Assembly (NCBI RefSeq): GCF_016924655.1
Contig: NZ_JAFFJU010000001.1
Coordinates: forward strand, 434,001-498,000
Length of the DNA: 64,000 nt
Source of the DNA: Sphingomonas arenae
GTDB lineage: Bacteria; Pseudomonadota; Alphaproteobacteria; Sphingomonadales; Sphingomonadaceae
Direction: 5' to 3'
Below the pieces are notes generated by a model that was not told the origin of the DNA, did no database searches, and saw only the letters and a list, made by a program, of their open reading frames with translations. Numbering within the stretch: the first letter of the stretch is position 1; each line of letters opens with the position of its first letter. A program made the position numbers and the translations under genes. Positions 47,497 to 63,907 of this stretch are shown here, piece after piece.

Positions 47497-48201
47497 CTAT
47501 TGCTGCTCCGCCATCGGCAGTTGTGCCGTGGCGTCGATTCCCAAGGTGCCCGCGATCTGAACGGCCCGAGTGCGGGTCGACTGGGGCACCTGCTTGTCGG
47601 CAGCGATGGAGGCGAACATGCGCCCGGCGTCGCCGCGGCGATTCTGCTTGAGGAGCGCCATGGCAGTCAGCTCTCCCGCCGTGCCGAACCAGGGGTTGCC
47701 GGGCTTGGCCAACGGCTGCAGGCGGCTGACCACGTCCTCCGGTTTCAGCGCGTCGAACTCCAACGCGGTGAGGCGGACAAGCGCGGCGTTGCGATATTGC
47801 TCGGGAAGGCCGCCATCCTGCTGGACCCGGCGATATTCGGCGATGGCGGCGGTGCGGTTGCCGCCCTGCAGCGAAAGCGCGGCCTTGGTCAGCAGGGCCG
47901 ACGCGCGGTAGACGTCGTTGCCGTCTTTCGCGATAGCGTCGAGCCGCTGCGGAACGTCCTTGGTTTTGCCGGTGCCGATGTCGGCAATGATCGCGCTCAG
48001 CTCCTCGCTGTGGCGCCGCGCCTCGTCCGCCTGGTGCTGGCGCCACCACAGGAGGGCAGCGGCGGCGATCAGCAGCAGCAGGACGCCGCCAATGATGAGG
48101 CCGCCCCAACGCTTGAAGAAGTCCTCCGCCTGGCTGCGGCGGAGGTTCTCGTCGACTTCGCGGATGAAAGTTTCGCTGCTTTCGCCTGGAGCAAGGGCCA
48201 A
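47497..48201 (-). CDS. YfgM-like tetratricopeptide membrane protein
   Basis: A 234-residue protein with a cytoplasmic N-terminus (ESSETFIREVDENLRRSQAEDFFKRW), one membrane helix (GGLIIGGVLLLLIAAAALLWW, about 33-53) and a periplasmic TPR-like domain. YfgM is an accessory subunit of the SecYEG translocon that works with the periplasmic chaperone network; the gene order with bamB and der supports this. The E. coli gene family name is used here by resemblance only. Confidence 0.82.
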   Translation of the reverse strand: MALAPGESSETFIREVDENLRRSQAEDFFKRWGGLIIGGVLLLLIAAAALLWWRQHQADEARRHSEELSAIIADIGTGKTKDVPQRLDAIAKDGNDVYRASALLTKAALSLQGGNRTAAIAEYRRVQQDGGLPEQYRNAALVRLTALEFDALKPEDVVSRLQPLAKPGNPWFGTAGELTAMALLKQNRRGDAGRMFASIAADKQVPQSTRTRAVQIAGTLGIDATAQLPMAEQQ

Positions 48202-48333
48202 GGTGTGTCTCTATCTCTTCGTCAACGTCGCGCCAGCTGCGGGCCCACATCCCCGGTCGGACATGAACAGAAGCTTGGCGCTGCGCGGTCTAGCCGCAGT
48301 TTGCGGCCGTGGCAAAGCCGCCCGGAACCAACC

Positions 48334-49203
48334 TCAAGGCTTGGGCCGGTAGGTCTGATCGGACGTCGGGAAGGCGCGTGACCTCACTTCGGCCGCGTAG
48401 GTCTCGACGGCGGACCCGATCCGGCTGGCCAGATCGTCGTAGCGCTTCACGAAGCGTGGGGTCCGCTCGAACAGGCCGAGCATGTCCTCAGTCACCAGGA
48501 CTTGGCCGTCGCAATCGGGCGACGCGCCGATGCCGATGATCGGCGGTGCGACCGCCCGCGTGACCTCTGCCGCAATGTCTTCCAGCACGCCTTCGACGAC
48601 GATCGCAAAGGCTCCGGCATCCGCAACCGCCTTGGCATCCGCGAGGATCTTGGCGGCTTCCGCCTGGTCACGGCCGCGCGCACCATAGCCCCCAAGCATG
48701 TTCACCGCCTGCGGCGTCAGGCCGACGTGGCCGATCACGGGGATGCCGCGCTCGCTGAGGAAGGCGATGGTGGGCGCCATCGCCTCTCCGCCCTCGAGCT
48801 TCACGGCCGCGCAGCCGCTCTCCTTCAGGATGCGGGCAGCGGAGGCGAAGGCCTGCTCGGGACCGGCCTCGTACGAGCCGAACGGCATGTCGACCGCGAC
48901 CAGCGCATGCCAGCTGCCGCGGACCACCGCCGCGCCGTGAGCGCACATCATGTCGAGCGTCACGGGGACCGTGGACGGCAGGCCGTAGATGACCTGGCCG
49001 AGGCTGTCGCCGACGAGAAGCAGGTCGCAATGAGGGTCGAGCAGCTGCGCCATCCGCATCGTGTAGGCGGTCAGCATCACGATCGGCTGCTGCGTGACGC
49101 CATCGACCTTGCGGCCGCGGAGGGCTGGCACGGTCATGCGCTTCATCGGCACCGGGGTCGGAGTGGCCCGACTGGTCGCCGTATCTAGAGTGAAGGTCGA
49201 CAT
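48334..49203 (-). CDS. panB: 3-methyl-2-oxobutanoate hydroxymethyltransferase
   Basis: PanB makes ketopantoate, the first step of pantothenate (coenzyme A) synthesis, from alpha-ketoisovalerate and methylene-tetrahydrofolate. The 289-residue barrel enzyme shows [58 protein letters not shown] and the [16 protein letters not shown] end region. No other pan gene is nearby. Confidence 0.95.
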   Translation of the reverse strand: MSTFTLDTATSRATPTPVPMKRMTVPALRGRKVDGVTQQPIVMLTAYTMRMAQLLDPHCDLLLVGDSLGQVIYGLPSTVPVTLDMMCAHGAAVVRGSWHALVAVDMPFGSYEAGPEQAFASAARILKESGCAAVKLEGGEAMAPTIAFLSERGIPVIGHVGLTPQAVNMLGGYGARGRDQAEAAKILADAKAVADAGAFAIVVEGVLEDIAAEVTRAVAPPIIGIGASPDCDGQVLVTEDMLGLFERTPRFVKRYDDLASRIGSAVETYAAEVRSRAFPTSDQTYRPKP

Positions 49204-49228
49204 GGGCGTCGCTTCTAGCGGGCGGCGT

Positions 49229-49666
49229 TCAGGCCAGCCAGCCCCGCTGCTTGCTGTGCCGGGCGAACCAGAAGATTGTCCAGGTGAGGACGAGCACGAT
49301 CACCGGCACCGTGAGCTCGCTCGACGAGACGTTGGCGCGAAGCTCCGGCACGATGAAGAAGGCCGCGAACCAGATGATCGTCCCGAGCAGCGACACGAGC
49401 AGGACCGGAACGGACAGCGCCTTGCGCAGCAGCAGCAGTACGGTCCCGGCCAGGCCTGCCCAGACGGCCAGGCCGTAGCCGCCGGTCATCCACCACGGCT
49501 CCGCTTCATACAGGGCGCGCTGGTCGAGCGGCATGGTTGCCGGATCGCTGTAGACGTAGAGCAGGTAACTGACGGCCCCCACCAGCATGAACAGGACCGA
49601 CAGGATGGCCGCCGGGCGGAACCATCCCGCCAGAGGACGTGGGCTGCGATCCGTCAGGTCATCCAT
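49229..49666 (-). CDS. Conserved four-helix membrane protein
   Basis: A 145-residue protein with four predicted membrane helices ([74 protein letters not shown]). No domain is recognised. It lies 25 bases upstream of panB on the same strand and is divergent from usg by about 110 bases. Similar small proteins are frequent in sphingomonads, but no function can be assigned. Confidence 0.7.
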   Translation of the reverse strand: MDDLTDRSPRPLAGWFRPAAILSVLFMLVGAVSYLLYVYSDPATMPLDQRALYEAEPWWMTGGYGLAVWAGLAGTVLLLLRKALSVPVLLVSLLGTIIWFAAFFIVPELRANVSSSELTVPVIVLVLTWTIFWFARHSKQRGWLA

Positions 49667-49776
49667 GCTCGAACCCTTCCTGGAGTGATTTCCTCACGGT
49701 CATAACGCGGGGACTTGACGCTGGGAACGCATTCGCAACCATTGGCGTAGTATGGAGGTGGAACAGGAGTGGAGGT

Positions 49777-50058
49777 ATGACCCAGCGTCTGGTCACTCGC
49801 GAGTTCGAACTGCAGCTTGAGGGCTATGGCCTGAGCCTCGTCGAGGTTCACTACTTCATGCCCGATCACCCGAGCCTTCTGCAGCAATTCTCGTTCCAGC
49901 AATATGACGTGGCGCCGCGTTACCCGGCGCTCCACCATTTCCTCGATCACTGGCGGCGCGAGATCGAGGCGACGATCCAGTCCATCCGGCTGGCGCACCA
50001 GCAGCTGATCGGTCCGAACGAGTGGCGGACGGTCGACCGGGAATGGCTCATCAACTGA
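49777..50058 (+). CDS. Usg family protein
   Basis: A 93-residue protein of the Usg family, which is found mostly in alphaproteobacteria and has no firm function. Family features: LVTREFELQLEGYGLSLVEVHY, FMPDHPSLLQQFSFQQYD, APRYPALHHFLDHW and SIRLAHQQLI. The ATG at 49777 has AGGAG seven bases upstream, which decides the start. A terminator follows 26 bases after the stop. Confidence 0.88.
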   Translation: MTQRLVTREFELQLEGYGLSLVEVHYFMPDHPSLLQQFSFQQYDVAPRYPALHHFLDHWRREIEATIQSIRLAHQQLIGPNEWRTVDREWLIN

Positions 50059-50084
50059 GCGCTCCCTGCAAGCAATCGCAGGCA

Positions 50085-50126
50085 TAAAAAAAGGGCCGCA
50101 TGCACCGAGGTGCACACGGCCCTTTT
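50085..50126. terminator. Bidirectional terminator between usg and the PEP-CTERM gene
   Basis: AAAAAAAGGGCCG at the left and CGGCCCTTTTG at the right form the main stem; TGCACCGAGGTGCA forms an inner hairpin. A and T tracts flank both sides, fitting converging genes. Confidence 0.88.
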
Positions 50127-50142
50127 GTTGAACTGGGTGCCG

Positions 50143-50799
50143 TTACGCGAGCTGGGCCAGCGTGCCCTTCGCCTGGCGGCGGCGCATCGTGAAGCCAATG
50201 GCGCCGAAGCCGAGCAGCATCATCGCCCAGGTGCCGGGCTCCGGCACGGCCGAGACAACGCCGATGTTGTCGATCTCGAGCGAATTGCGCGAGGACAGCA
50301 GGCGGATGCCGGTGATCGCGTCGCCCGCCGAGGCGGTGAAGGTCAGGCGGCCGTTGGTCACCATCGAAGACCGATCGCCATTCGCTGCAGCCGGAATGGT
50401 GTTCAGGATGTCCTGGCCGGTCCAGGTCTCGGTGCCGCCGCTGGCGAGATAGACGACGAACGTGTTGTAATCGTCGGCCGAACCGTAGTCGAAGCCGACT
50501 TGGCTCAGCGGATCGGCGAAGGTGAAGGTCGCGTCGCCGCCACCAAGCACGCTGAAGAAGATGTCGCCCTGGTCCCCAGTCGCCGGCTCGGCGCCCTGGT
50601 TGCTGCTCGGCGGGCTGAGGTACAGGAAGCCCGAACCGCTCGGCGACCCGGTGGTCGTGTCGAAGTCGGCATAGGAAACTTCGCCGGAACCAAGGCCGCC
50701 GGCACCCGGAACATAGTCGAAGGTGGCGGCTGCATGAGCAGGAGCAGCGATGGCGAGAGTTGCAGCGCAACCCAGGATGGAAAGGCCGAGCTTCTTCAT
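50143..50799 (-). CDS. PEPxxWA-CTERM sorting domain protein
   Basis: A 218-residue secreted protein with signal peptide (MKKLGLSILGCAATLAIAAPAHA), a beta-rich Gly/Ser/Asp-rich middle, and at the C-terminus VPEPGTWAMMLLGFGAIG followed by MRRR (about 185-208). This PEP motif, membrane helix and basic tail form the recognition signal of the exosortase/PEP-CTERM system typical of sphingomonads; the protein is probably sorted to the outer surface. No exosortase gene is in the window. The function of the middle region is unknown. Confidence 0.9.
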   Translation of the reverse strand: MKKLGLSILGCAATLAIAAPAHAAATFDYVPGAGGLGSGEVSYADFDTTTGSPSGSGFLYLSPPSSNQGAEPATGDQGDIFFSVLGGGDATFTFADPLSQVGFDYGSADDYNTFVVYLASGGTETWTGQDILNTIPAAANGDRSSMVTNGRLTFTASAGDAITGIRLLSSRNSLEIDNIGVVSAVPEPGTWAMMLLGFGAIGFTMRRRQAKGTLAQLA

Positions 50800-50966
50800 G
50801 TGGGCGGGTCCCTCTGTTAACTTTTACGAATCGAAAGCTGCAGCCGTTATACCCCAAATTAACAAAAAATAAAGGTTTCGCGTAAGGAACGTCATCCCGT
50901 TTCGGCACAATTCCGCCGGTTCTTGGCTCGGCCGGTCAGATCTTCATTGAAGAAACTTGGTTAAAG

Positions 50967-51001
50967 CGAACCCTCGCCCAGCCTGACCGGGCAAGGGTTC
51001 G
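50967..51001 (-). terminator. Hairpin terminator after the charged Arg/Asp/Gly-rich gene
   Basis: On the minus strand CGAACCCTTGCCC pairs with GGGCGAGGGTTCG (13 pairs, one of them a wobble) around a nine-base loop, followed by a weak T-rich stretch. It lies 20 bases after the stop at 51021. Confidence 0.65.
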
Positions 51002-51020
51002 GCGAGGGGTCATCTCAAGC

Positions 51021-51812
51021 TTAGCGCTTGGACCTGCCCGACCGGCTATCGCTTGAAGCGTCGGTGCCCATGCCGTCGGACTCCGACCCAGCGTTGGGGT
51101 CCGAAAGGTCTTCACCGGCGCCCGAAGCACCCGAGGTCGGGCTGGACATTGCCGGCCCGCCAGCATCCGGCCCCGGCCCGGCGGAAGCGCTTCCCTGCTG
51201 ACGGCGATTCTGTCGCCAGCTCTCGAACTCGCTGGAGAATCTCCGCTCGTTCTCGCGGCAATATTCCTCATAGTCGCGGTCGAGTTCGGCGATCTGGCGG
51301 TCGCGCCAGCTGCGGTAATGCGCATGAGGGTCGTTGCGCGAGCTGTCCTGCCCGCCCCGCTCCATGCCGAGCCCGCCGCCCTGACGCGACGAGCCGCTCA
51401 GCCCCATGGGCGGACGCATTCCCCGGCTGCGCTCTTGGTGGTCATCGCCTCGCGCCCCATGCTGCGGCTGATGGCCGGAGCGTTCGAGGAAGCCCTGACC
51501 CCGATATTCGTCGCGATCGCCGCGGCCTTCGAAGCGCCTGGAACGAGGCGCCTCGTCATCATCACCGAGCCACGAGCGCATCCGCTCGCCGGCGCGTTCG
51601 ATCATGCCGTGATCGTCGTCGCGGCTGCGCCAGTCACCGCGATCATCGCTGCGGTCGCGGTCGCCGAACATGAACTCGCGCCGCTCGTCCGGATGCCGCT
51701 CGCCCCGGTGGACCCGGCGATCGTCATCCCGGCCGCGACGCATGTCCGCGTAGAAGTCGTCGTCGCCATGGTCGCCATATGCGCCGTAGCCATCGCCACG
51801 ATAGCCTGCCAT
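51021..51812 (-). CDS. Highly charged Arg/Asp/Gly-rich protein with SWLGD motif
   Basis: A 263-residue hydrophilic protein without signal or membrane helix. The N-terminal half is rich in Asp, Arg and Gly (DDRRVHRGERHPDERREF), contains RMRSWLGDDDEAPRSRR near residue 88, a central Arg-Asp-rich tract, a helical segment SWRDRQIAELDRDYEEYC near 165, and a Ser/Gly-rich tail. A similar SWFGD-type motif is found in small stress-related alphaproteobacterial proteins, as I recall, so a stress role is possible. The ATG at 51812 follows a strong AGGAGGAG. No enzymatic domain is seen; it is probably intrinsically disordered. Confidence 0.75.
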   Translation of the reverse strand: MAGYRGDGYGAYGDHGDDDFYADMRRGRDDDRRVHRGERHPDERREFMFGDRDRSDDRGDWRSRDDDHGMIERAGERMRSWLGDDDEAPRSRRFEGRGDRDEYRGQGFLERSGHQPQHGARGDDHQERSRGMRPPMGLSGSSRQGGGLGMERGGQDSSRNDPHAHYRSWRDRQIAELDRDYEEYCRENERRFSSEFESWRQNRRQQGSASAGPGPDAGGPAMSSPTSGASGAGEDLSDPNAGSESDGMGTDASSDSRSGRSKR

Positions 51813-51974
51813 CTTGCATTCTCCTCCTGCATGAAGCCGCTTCCCTTCCGGGAACCAACGCCTGGCAAAACGCGCGAGTGGCACGGTTGGCTTCGCTTCC
51901 CGCCGCATGCGGTTCGTCACTCGCCGCAGCCGGCATGGGGTTGATCGGCCGGGGAAATCCGCGTAGGGGCCCGC

Positions 51975-52110
51975 GCAGTCCGGCTTCGGCTGGGACACCG
52001 TCCGAGACAGCTGGTGGGCTCGCCCTTAATTTCCGGCCTAGACGGGGAAGAGAGATTTTCCGGGCGCCGCGCAAGCGGGTCCGTCGTGCGTTGGCTTTTC
52101 GGCGCACACC
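51975..52110 (+). ncRNA. Probable ribosomal L10 leader upstream of rplJ
   Basis: In the 405-base gap before rplJ the plus strand contains CCGAGACAGCTGGTGGGC, then CTTAATTTCC and several stems, the arrangement of the L10(L12)4-binding leader known upstream of rplJ in alphaproteobacteria. Such leaders let L10-L12 repress their own translation. Boundaries are approximate. The rest of the gap (51813-51970) shows only the 5' region of the divergent charged-protein gene. Confidence 0.55.
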
Positions 52111-52217
52111 CTCCCAACCCCACGGACTAGAGTGCTTCGCGCCGGTTTTCGGCCGGTGTCGAAGTTGGTTGAACCTCGTTCGGAGCCTCGGCTTCGGGCG
52201 AAACCTTTGGAGTTGGC

Positions 52218-52730
52218 ATGGATCGTTCGCAAAAAGCGGATCTGGTTGCCGAGCTGAAGCAGGTGTTCGCCGAGACCAGCGTGGTGGTGATCACCCGCAA
52301 TCTCGGCCTGTCGGTGGCCCAGTCCACCGATCTTCGCCTGCGGATGCGCGACGCCGGTGCGCAGTTCAAGGTTGCGAAGAACCGCCTTGCCCTCATCGCG
52401 CTCGATGGCACGCGCTATCAGCCCATCGGCGAGCTGCTCAAGGGCCCCACGGCCCTGGCCACCTCGACCGACCCCGTTGCGGCCGCCAAGGTCGCAGTGG
52501 ACTTCGCCAAGACGACCGACAAGCTCGAGATCGTCGGCGGAGCGATGGGCGATACCGTTCTCGACGTGAATGGGATCAAGGCGCTGGCCGAGCTCCCGAG
52601 CCTCGACGAGCTTCGTGCAACCCTCATCGGCCTCGTTCAGGCGCCGGCGAGCAAGATTGCACGGACCATCAACGAGCCGGGCGCGATGCTGGCACGGGTC
52701 TTCGGTGCTTACGCGGCGGAAGCCGCCTGA
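52218..52730 (+). CDS. rplJ: 50S ribosomal protein L10
   Basis: L10 forms the base of the ribosomal stalk, binding 23S rRNA and L7/L12 dimers. The 170-residue protein begins [17 protein letters not shown] with the conserved [13 protein letters not shown] and [13 protein letters not shown] rRNA-binding parts and a C-terminal helix for L7/L12 ([13 protein letters not shown]). A probable L10 leader lies upstream and rplL follows after 57 bases. Confidence 0.97.
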   Translation: MDRSQKADLVAELKQVFAETSVVVITRNLGLSVAQSTDLRLRMRDAGAQFKVAKNRLALIALDGTRYQPIGELLKGPTALATSTDPVAAAKVAVDFAKTTDKLEIVGGAMGDTVLDVNGIKALAELPSLDELRATLIGLVQAPASKIARTINEPGAMLARVFGAYAAEAA

Positions 52731-52787
52731 GCGCACACACGATTATCAACGCACGATTGGGGCGCTGCCCCGCACTTGGAGTAGAAA

Positions 52788-53159
52788 ATGGCTGACATTC
52801 AGAACATCGTCGACCAGCTGTCGGCGCTCACCGTCCTCGAGGCCGCCGAGCTGGCCAAGGCTCTCGAAGAGAAGTGGGGCGTTTCCGCCGCCGCCGCGGT
52901 TGCCGCTCCGGCCGCTGCCGCTGCTGCCGCTCCGGCTGCCGAAGAGAAGACCGAGTTCGACGTGATCCTCACCGGCGACGGTGGCAAGAAGATCAACGTA
53001 ATCAAGGAAGTCCGCGCCATCACCGGCCTGGGCCTGGGCGAAGCCAAGGCGCTGGTCGAGGGCGCTCCGAAGGCGCTCAAGGAAGGCATCGGCAAGGACG
53101 AGGCCGAGAAGATCAAGAAGCAGATCGAGGAAGCCGGCGGCACCGTCGAGCTCAAGTAA
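52788..53159 (+). CDS. rplL: 50S ribosomal protein L7/L12
   Basis: L7/L12 recruits translation factors to the ribosome stalk. The 123-residue protein has the N-terminal dimerisation helix ([20 protein letters not shown]), a long alanine-rich hinge (about 38-54), and the C-terminal domain [19 protein letters not shown] with [15 protein letters not shown] helices. A strong terminator follows, so transcription from rplJ probably ends here. Confidence 0.98.
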   Translation: MADIQNIVDQLSALTVLEAAELAKALEEKWGVSAAAAVAAPAAAAAAAPAAEEKTEFDVILTGDGGKKINVIKEVRAITGLGLGEAKALVEGAPKALKEGIGKDEAEKIKKQIEEAGGTVELK

Positions 53160-53188
53160 GCTTCTTCGACTTCGGTCGAGACAGGAAA

Positions 53189-53218
53189 GGGCGGCTCCCG
53201 CGCGGAGCCGCCCTTTTT
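53189..53218 (+). terminator. Rho-independent terminator after rplL
   Basis: GGGCGGCTCC and GGAGCCGCCC pair perfectly around CGCGC and are followed by five T, 30 bases after the rplL stop. Confidence 0.93.
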
Positions 53219-53226
53219 CGTTGTGC

Positions 53227-53628
53227 CTAGCGGTCCTGCGGGAGGTTCTGGGAACCGGCGACCCCCGTCTGCTGACCGTTGGAGATCATCTTGTCGGGCG
53301 GCTGCGTGCCGTCCTTGCGGTTGGGGCTGCCGGGGAGGTTCGGCCTCGCCTGGACCGTTCCGGATGGCGGGCGGGTCCCGGTGGCCTGGTCGTTCGCGAC
53401 CTGGGCGACGCCGCCTTGCTGCAAGGCCTGCTGAGCGGCGGCGTAGTTGTCCGACCCGCTGGCTTCCATCCGGTTGGCCTGGTCGTTCAGGACCTGAGCG
53501 GCCGCCGGATCGGACTGGTTGGCCGCGTTCCGCAGCGCCTCGGCGGGATCTTCCTGCGCCGACTCGCCGGTGGTCTGCCCGCAGGCGGCGATGAGCAGGG
53601 TGGCGGGTGCGAGCAGGGCGAGGCGCAT
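53227..53628 (-). CDS. Putative lipoprotein between rplL and rpoB
   Basis: A 133-residue predicted lipoprotein: MRLALLAPATLLIAAC carries the lipobox (Cys16), and the mature part is Ala/Gln/Asn-rich (EALRNAANQSDPAAAQVLND) with a Pro/Gly-rich tail. AGGAG precedes the ATG at 53628. No named domain is recognised. It is transcribed against rplJL and rpoBC, separating two gene pairs that are usually co-transcribed. Confidence 0.75.
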   Translation of the reverse strand: MRLALLAPATLLIAACGQTTGESAQEDPAEALRNAANQSDPAAAQVLNDQANRMEASGSDNYAAAQQALQQGGVAQVANDQATGTRPPSGTVQARPNLPGSPNRKDGTQPPDKMISNGQQTGVAGSQNLPQDR

Positions 53629-53904
53629 GGGAACTCCTGAAGGCTGGTCAGCCCGCCAACCGACAGCGAGGTTTTTGGTTTCTTCCCTCTTCCAATTCGC
53701 GAAGGAGAGCGTATATGCAGCCCTATCCAACACATATCGGCTCCGCCGCACGCTGTCGTGCGCCCGGGGCTTTTCCTGTCCCCGCCGGGACACGGGCCGG
53801 AACCGCGCATCGGCCTGCACGTATGGCGGGGAGCTCACAGGAACCGCGCCGGACTTGAACAAGGGCCCGCGACCCGTTCGTGTGCCCGGAGCGCAGGGAA
53901 TCAC

Positions 53905-58077
<4,173 letters not shown>

Positions 58078-58085
58078 TGCTGGAG

Positions 58086-58111
58086 GCCCCTTCCCGTTCA
58101 CGGGAAGGGGC
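58086..58111. repeat. Perfect palindrome between rpoB and rpoC
   Basis: GCCCCTTCCCG, loop TTCA, CGGGAAGGGGC: an 11-bp perfect stem 9 bases after the rpoB stop. It has no T-tract, so it is not a normal terminator; it resembles short sphingomonad intergenic palindromes and could act on RNA stability or processing of the rpoBC transcript. Confidence 0.75.
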
Positions 58112-58168
58112 ACCGTCCCGAGAGAACATTCCTACCCTGCCCCTCGCTGAGGGGAGTGGAGTTAAGAC

Positions 58169-62434
<4,266 letters not shown>

Positions 62435-62442
62435 GCGACTTC

Positions 62443-62468
62443 GCCCCTCCTCTTCCAGGAGGAGGGGC
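62443..62468. repeat. Hairpin after rpoC
   Basis: GCCCCTCCT and AGGAGGGGC (9-11 pairs) form a stem just after the rpoC stop, without a T-tract. It resembles the palindrome between rpoB and rpoC. Confidence 0.6.
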
Positions 62469-62503
62469 CCCTAGCTGCTTGTTTCGCGGAAGCTCCAGAA
62501 ACG

Positions 62504-62543
62504 AAAAAGCCCCGCCGGAGGACCTCTCCAGCGGGGCTTCTTT
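62504..62543. terminator. Bidirectional terminator between rpoC and the entericidin genes
   Basis: AAAAAGCCCCGC pairs with GCGGGGCTTC across a 15-base loop, with A-tract and T-tract on the two sides. It can serve both rpoC and the converging entericidin-like genes. Confidence 0.85.
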
Positions 62544-62560
62544 CTTGTGAACGTTGGTGC

Positions 62561-62701
62561 TTAGCAGCGACCGCCGTTGATCGTGTTCTCCGTGCAATTG
62601 GCAGCGGAGTTGATGTCCTGCGCCGCACCGCGAACGGTGTTGCAGGCGGCCAGAGCCAGCGATCCGCCGATCAGCGCCAAAGTCACGAACTTCCGAACCA
62701 T
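62561..62701 (-). CDS. Entericidin-like lipoprotein, copy 1
   Basis: A 46-residue predicted lipoprotein of the entericidin A/B family: MVRKFVTLALIGGSLALAAC ends with the lipobox cysteine (Cys20), followed by NTVRGAAQDINSAANCTENT and INGGRC. It carries two extra cysteines at residues 34 and 46, absent in the second copy. GGAG is placed six bases before the ATG at 62701, so an upstream ATG at 62707 is less likely. Entericidins are small membrane lipoproteins of unclear role, linked in enterobacteria to a stress-controlled toxin/antidote pair. Confidence 0.82.
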   Translation of the reverse strand: MVRKFVTLALIGGSLALAACNTVRGAAQDINSAANCTENTINGGRC

Positions 62702-62762
62702 GATCATCTCCATTACCAAACCGAAATGACCATGGCCTCGGCGCCAACCTGTTGTCGAGCGC

Positions 62763-62891
62763 TTAGTTGATCGCGTTTTCCGTCGCGTTTGCTGCCGAGT
62801 TCACGTCTTCGGCCGCGCCACGGACGGTATTACAGGCGGCCACCGCGAGGCTTCCGCCAATCAGAACCAGGGTCATTACCTTGCGAATCAT
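62763..62891 (-). CDS. Entericidin-like lipoprotein, copy 2
   Basis: A 42-residue predicted lipoprotein closely similar to copy 1: MIRKVMTLVLIGGSLAVAAC (Cys20) then NTVRGAAEDVNSAANATENA and IN. AGGAG lies eight bases before the ATG. It is upstream of copy 1 on the same strand with 61 bases between, so they are a tandem duplication and probably one transcript. A near-match to the EcfG promoter (GGACC-N16-CGTT) is found about 30 bases upstream. Confidence 0.85.
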   Translation of the reverse strand: MIRKVMTLVLIGGSLAVAACNTVRGAAEDVNSAANATENAIN

Positions 62892-62920
62892 GGTCCAATC
62901 TCCTGTCTAGCGGCTGAACA

Positions 62921-62945
62921 AACGCCGACAGCCCGAACCGGGTCC
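62921..62945 (-). promoter_or_regulatory. Possible sigma-EcfG promoter for the entericidin pair
   Basis: The minus strand reads GGACC, 16 bases, CGTT; the consensus is GGAAC-N16/17-CGTT, so there is one mismatch in the -35 element. Its distance to the start at 62891 fits a promoter. Confidence 0.35.
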
Positions 62946-62986
62946 ATGACGGACCCGTTATTTTCCGATTGAACGAGGCCCGCCGG

Positions 62987-63781
62987 CTACACTGCGACGG
63001 GTGCGGCGATATGCGGGTGCGGATCGTAGCCGCTGATCTGGAAGTCCTCGAACTCGTAACCGAACAGGTCCTGCCCGCGGTCGCGAATCTCCAGCCGGGG
63101 CAAGGGCCGCGGGTCGCGGGTGAGCTGCAGCCGTGCCTGGTCGAGGTGATTGGAGTAGAGATGCACGTCGCCGCCGGTCCACACGAACGTGCCCGGCTCC
63201 AGCCCGCATTCTCGCGCCAGCATGTGCGTCAGCAGCGCATAGGATGCGATGTTGAACGGGACGCCAAGGAAGAGGTCGGCACTGCGCTGGTAAAGCTGGA
63301 GGTTCAGCCGGCCTGCGGCCACTTGCGTCTGGAACAGGCAGTGGCACGGGGCGAGCGCCATCCGGCCGATCTCCCCCGGGTTCCACGCCGTGACGATCTG
63401 GCGCCGTGACGCGGGATCTCGTCGGATCAGCGCGACCAGCTCGCGGATCTGATCGATATGGCGTCCGTCGGCGCTCTCCCAGTCGCGCCATTGCTTGCCG
63501 TAGACCGGTCCGAGATCGCCTTGCTCGTCGGCCCACTCGTCCCAGATGCTGACCTTGCGGTCCTGCAACCAGCGCACGTTCGTGTCGCCGCGCAGGAACC
63601 AGAGCAATTCAATGATGATCGAGCGCAGGTGCAACTTCTTGGTGGTGACCAGTGGAAACCCATCGCGCAGGTCGAAACGCATCTGCGCCCCGAACAGAGA
63701 GAGGGTGCCGGTTCCGGTGCGATCCTGTTGCGGCACCCCTTCCGCGAGCACGCGCGCCATGAGGTCGTGATAAGCTTGCAT
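62987..63781 (-). CDS. thyA: Thymidylate synthase
   Basis: ThyA makes dTMP from dUMP with methylene-tetrahydrofolate. With the ATG at 63781 the protein is 264 residues, the same as in E. coli, and the nucleophile is Cys146 in [11 protein letters not shown]. Other signatures are [33 protein letters not shown] and [20 protein letters not shown]. An in-frame upstream start nine codons earlier is unlikely. No dihydrofolate reductase gene is visible next to it within the window. Confidence 0.97.
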   Translation of the reverse strand: MQAYHDLMARVLAEGVPQQDRTGTGTLSLFGAQMRFDLRDGFPLVTTKKLHLRSIIIELLWFLRGDTNVRWLQDRKVSIWDEWADEQGDLGPVYGKQWRDWESADGRHIDQIRELVALIRRDPASRRQIVTAWNPGEIGRMALAPCHCLFQTQVAAGRLNLQLYQRSADLFLGVPFNIASYALLTHMLARECGLEPGTFVWTGGDVHLYSNHLDQARLQLTRDPRPLPRLEIRDRGQDLFGYEFEDFQISGYDPHPHIAAPVAV

Positions 63782-63907
63782 GCCGCGGTGGTAGCCCGGA
63801 CCCTGCACGGCAGGAAGAGGCCGGGTTGGACCTTTTCACATGGTCTCGCCTCCGCTTCGGACCCGATCTGCCGCGCCAGTCCGCCCGGGCCGTCCTACAG
63901 GATAGGA

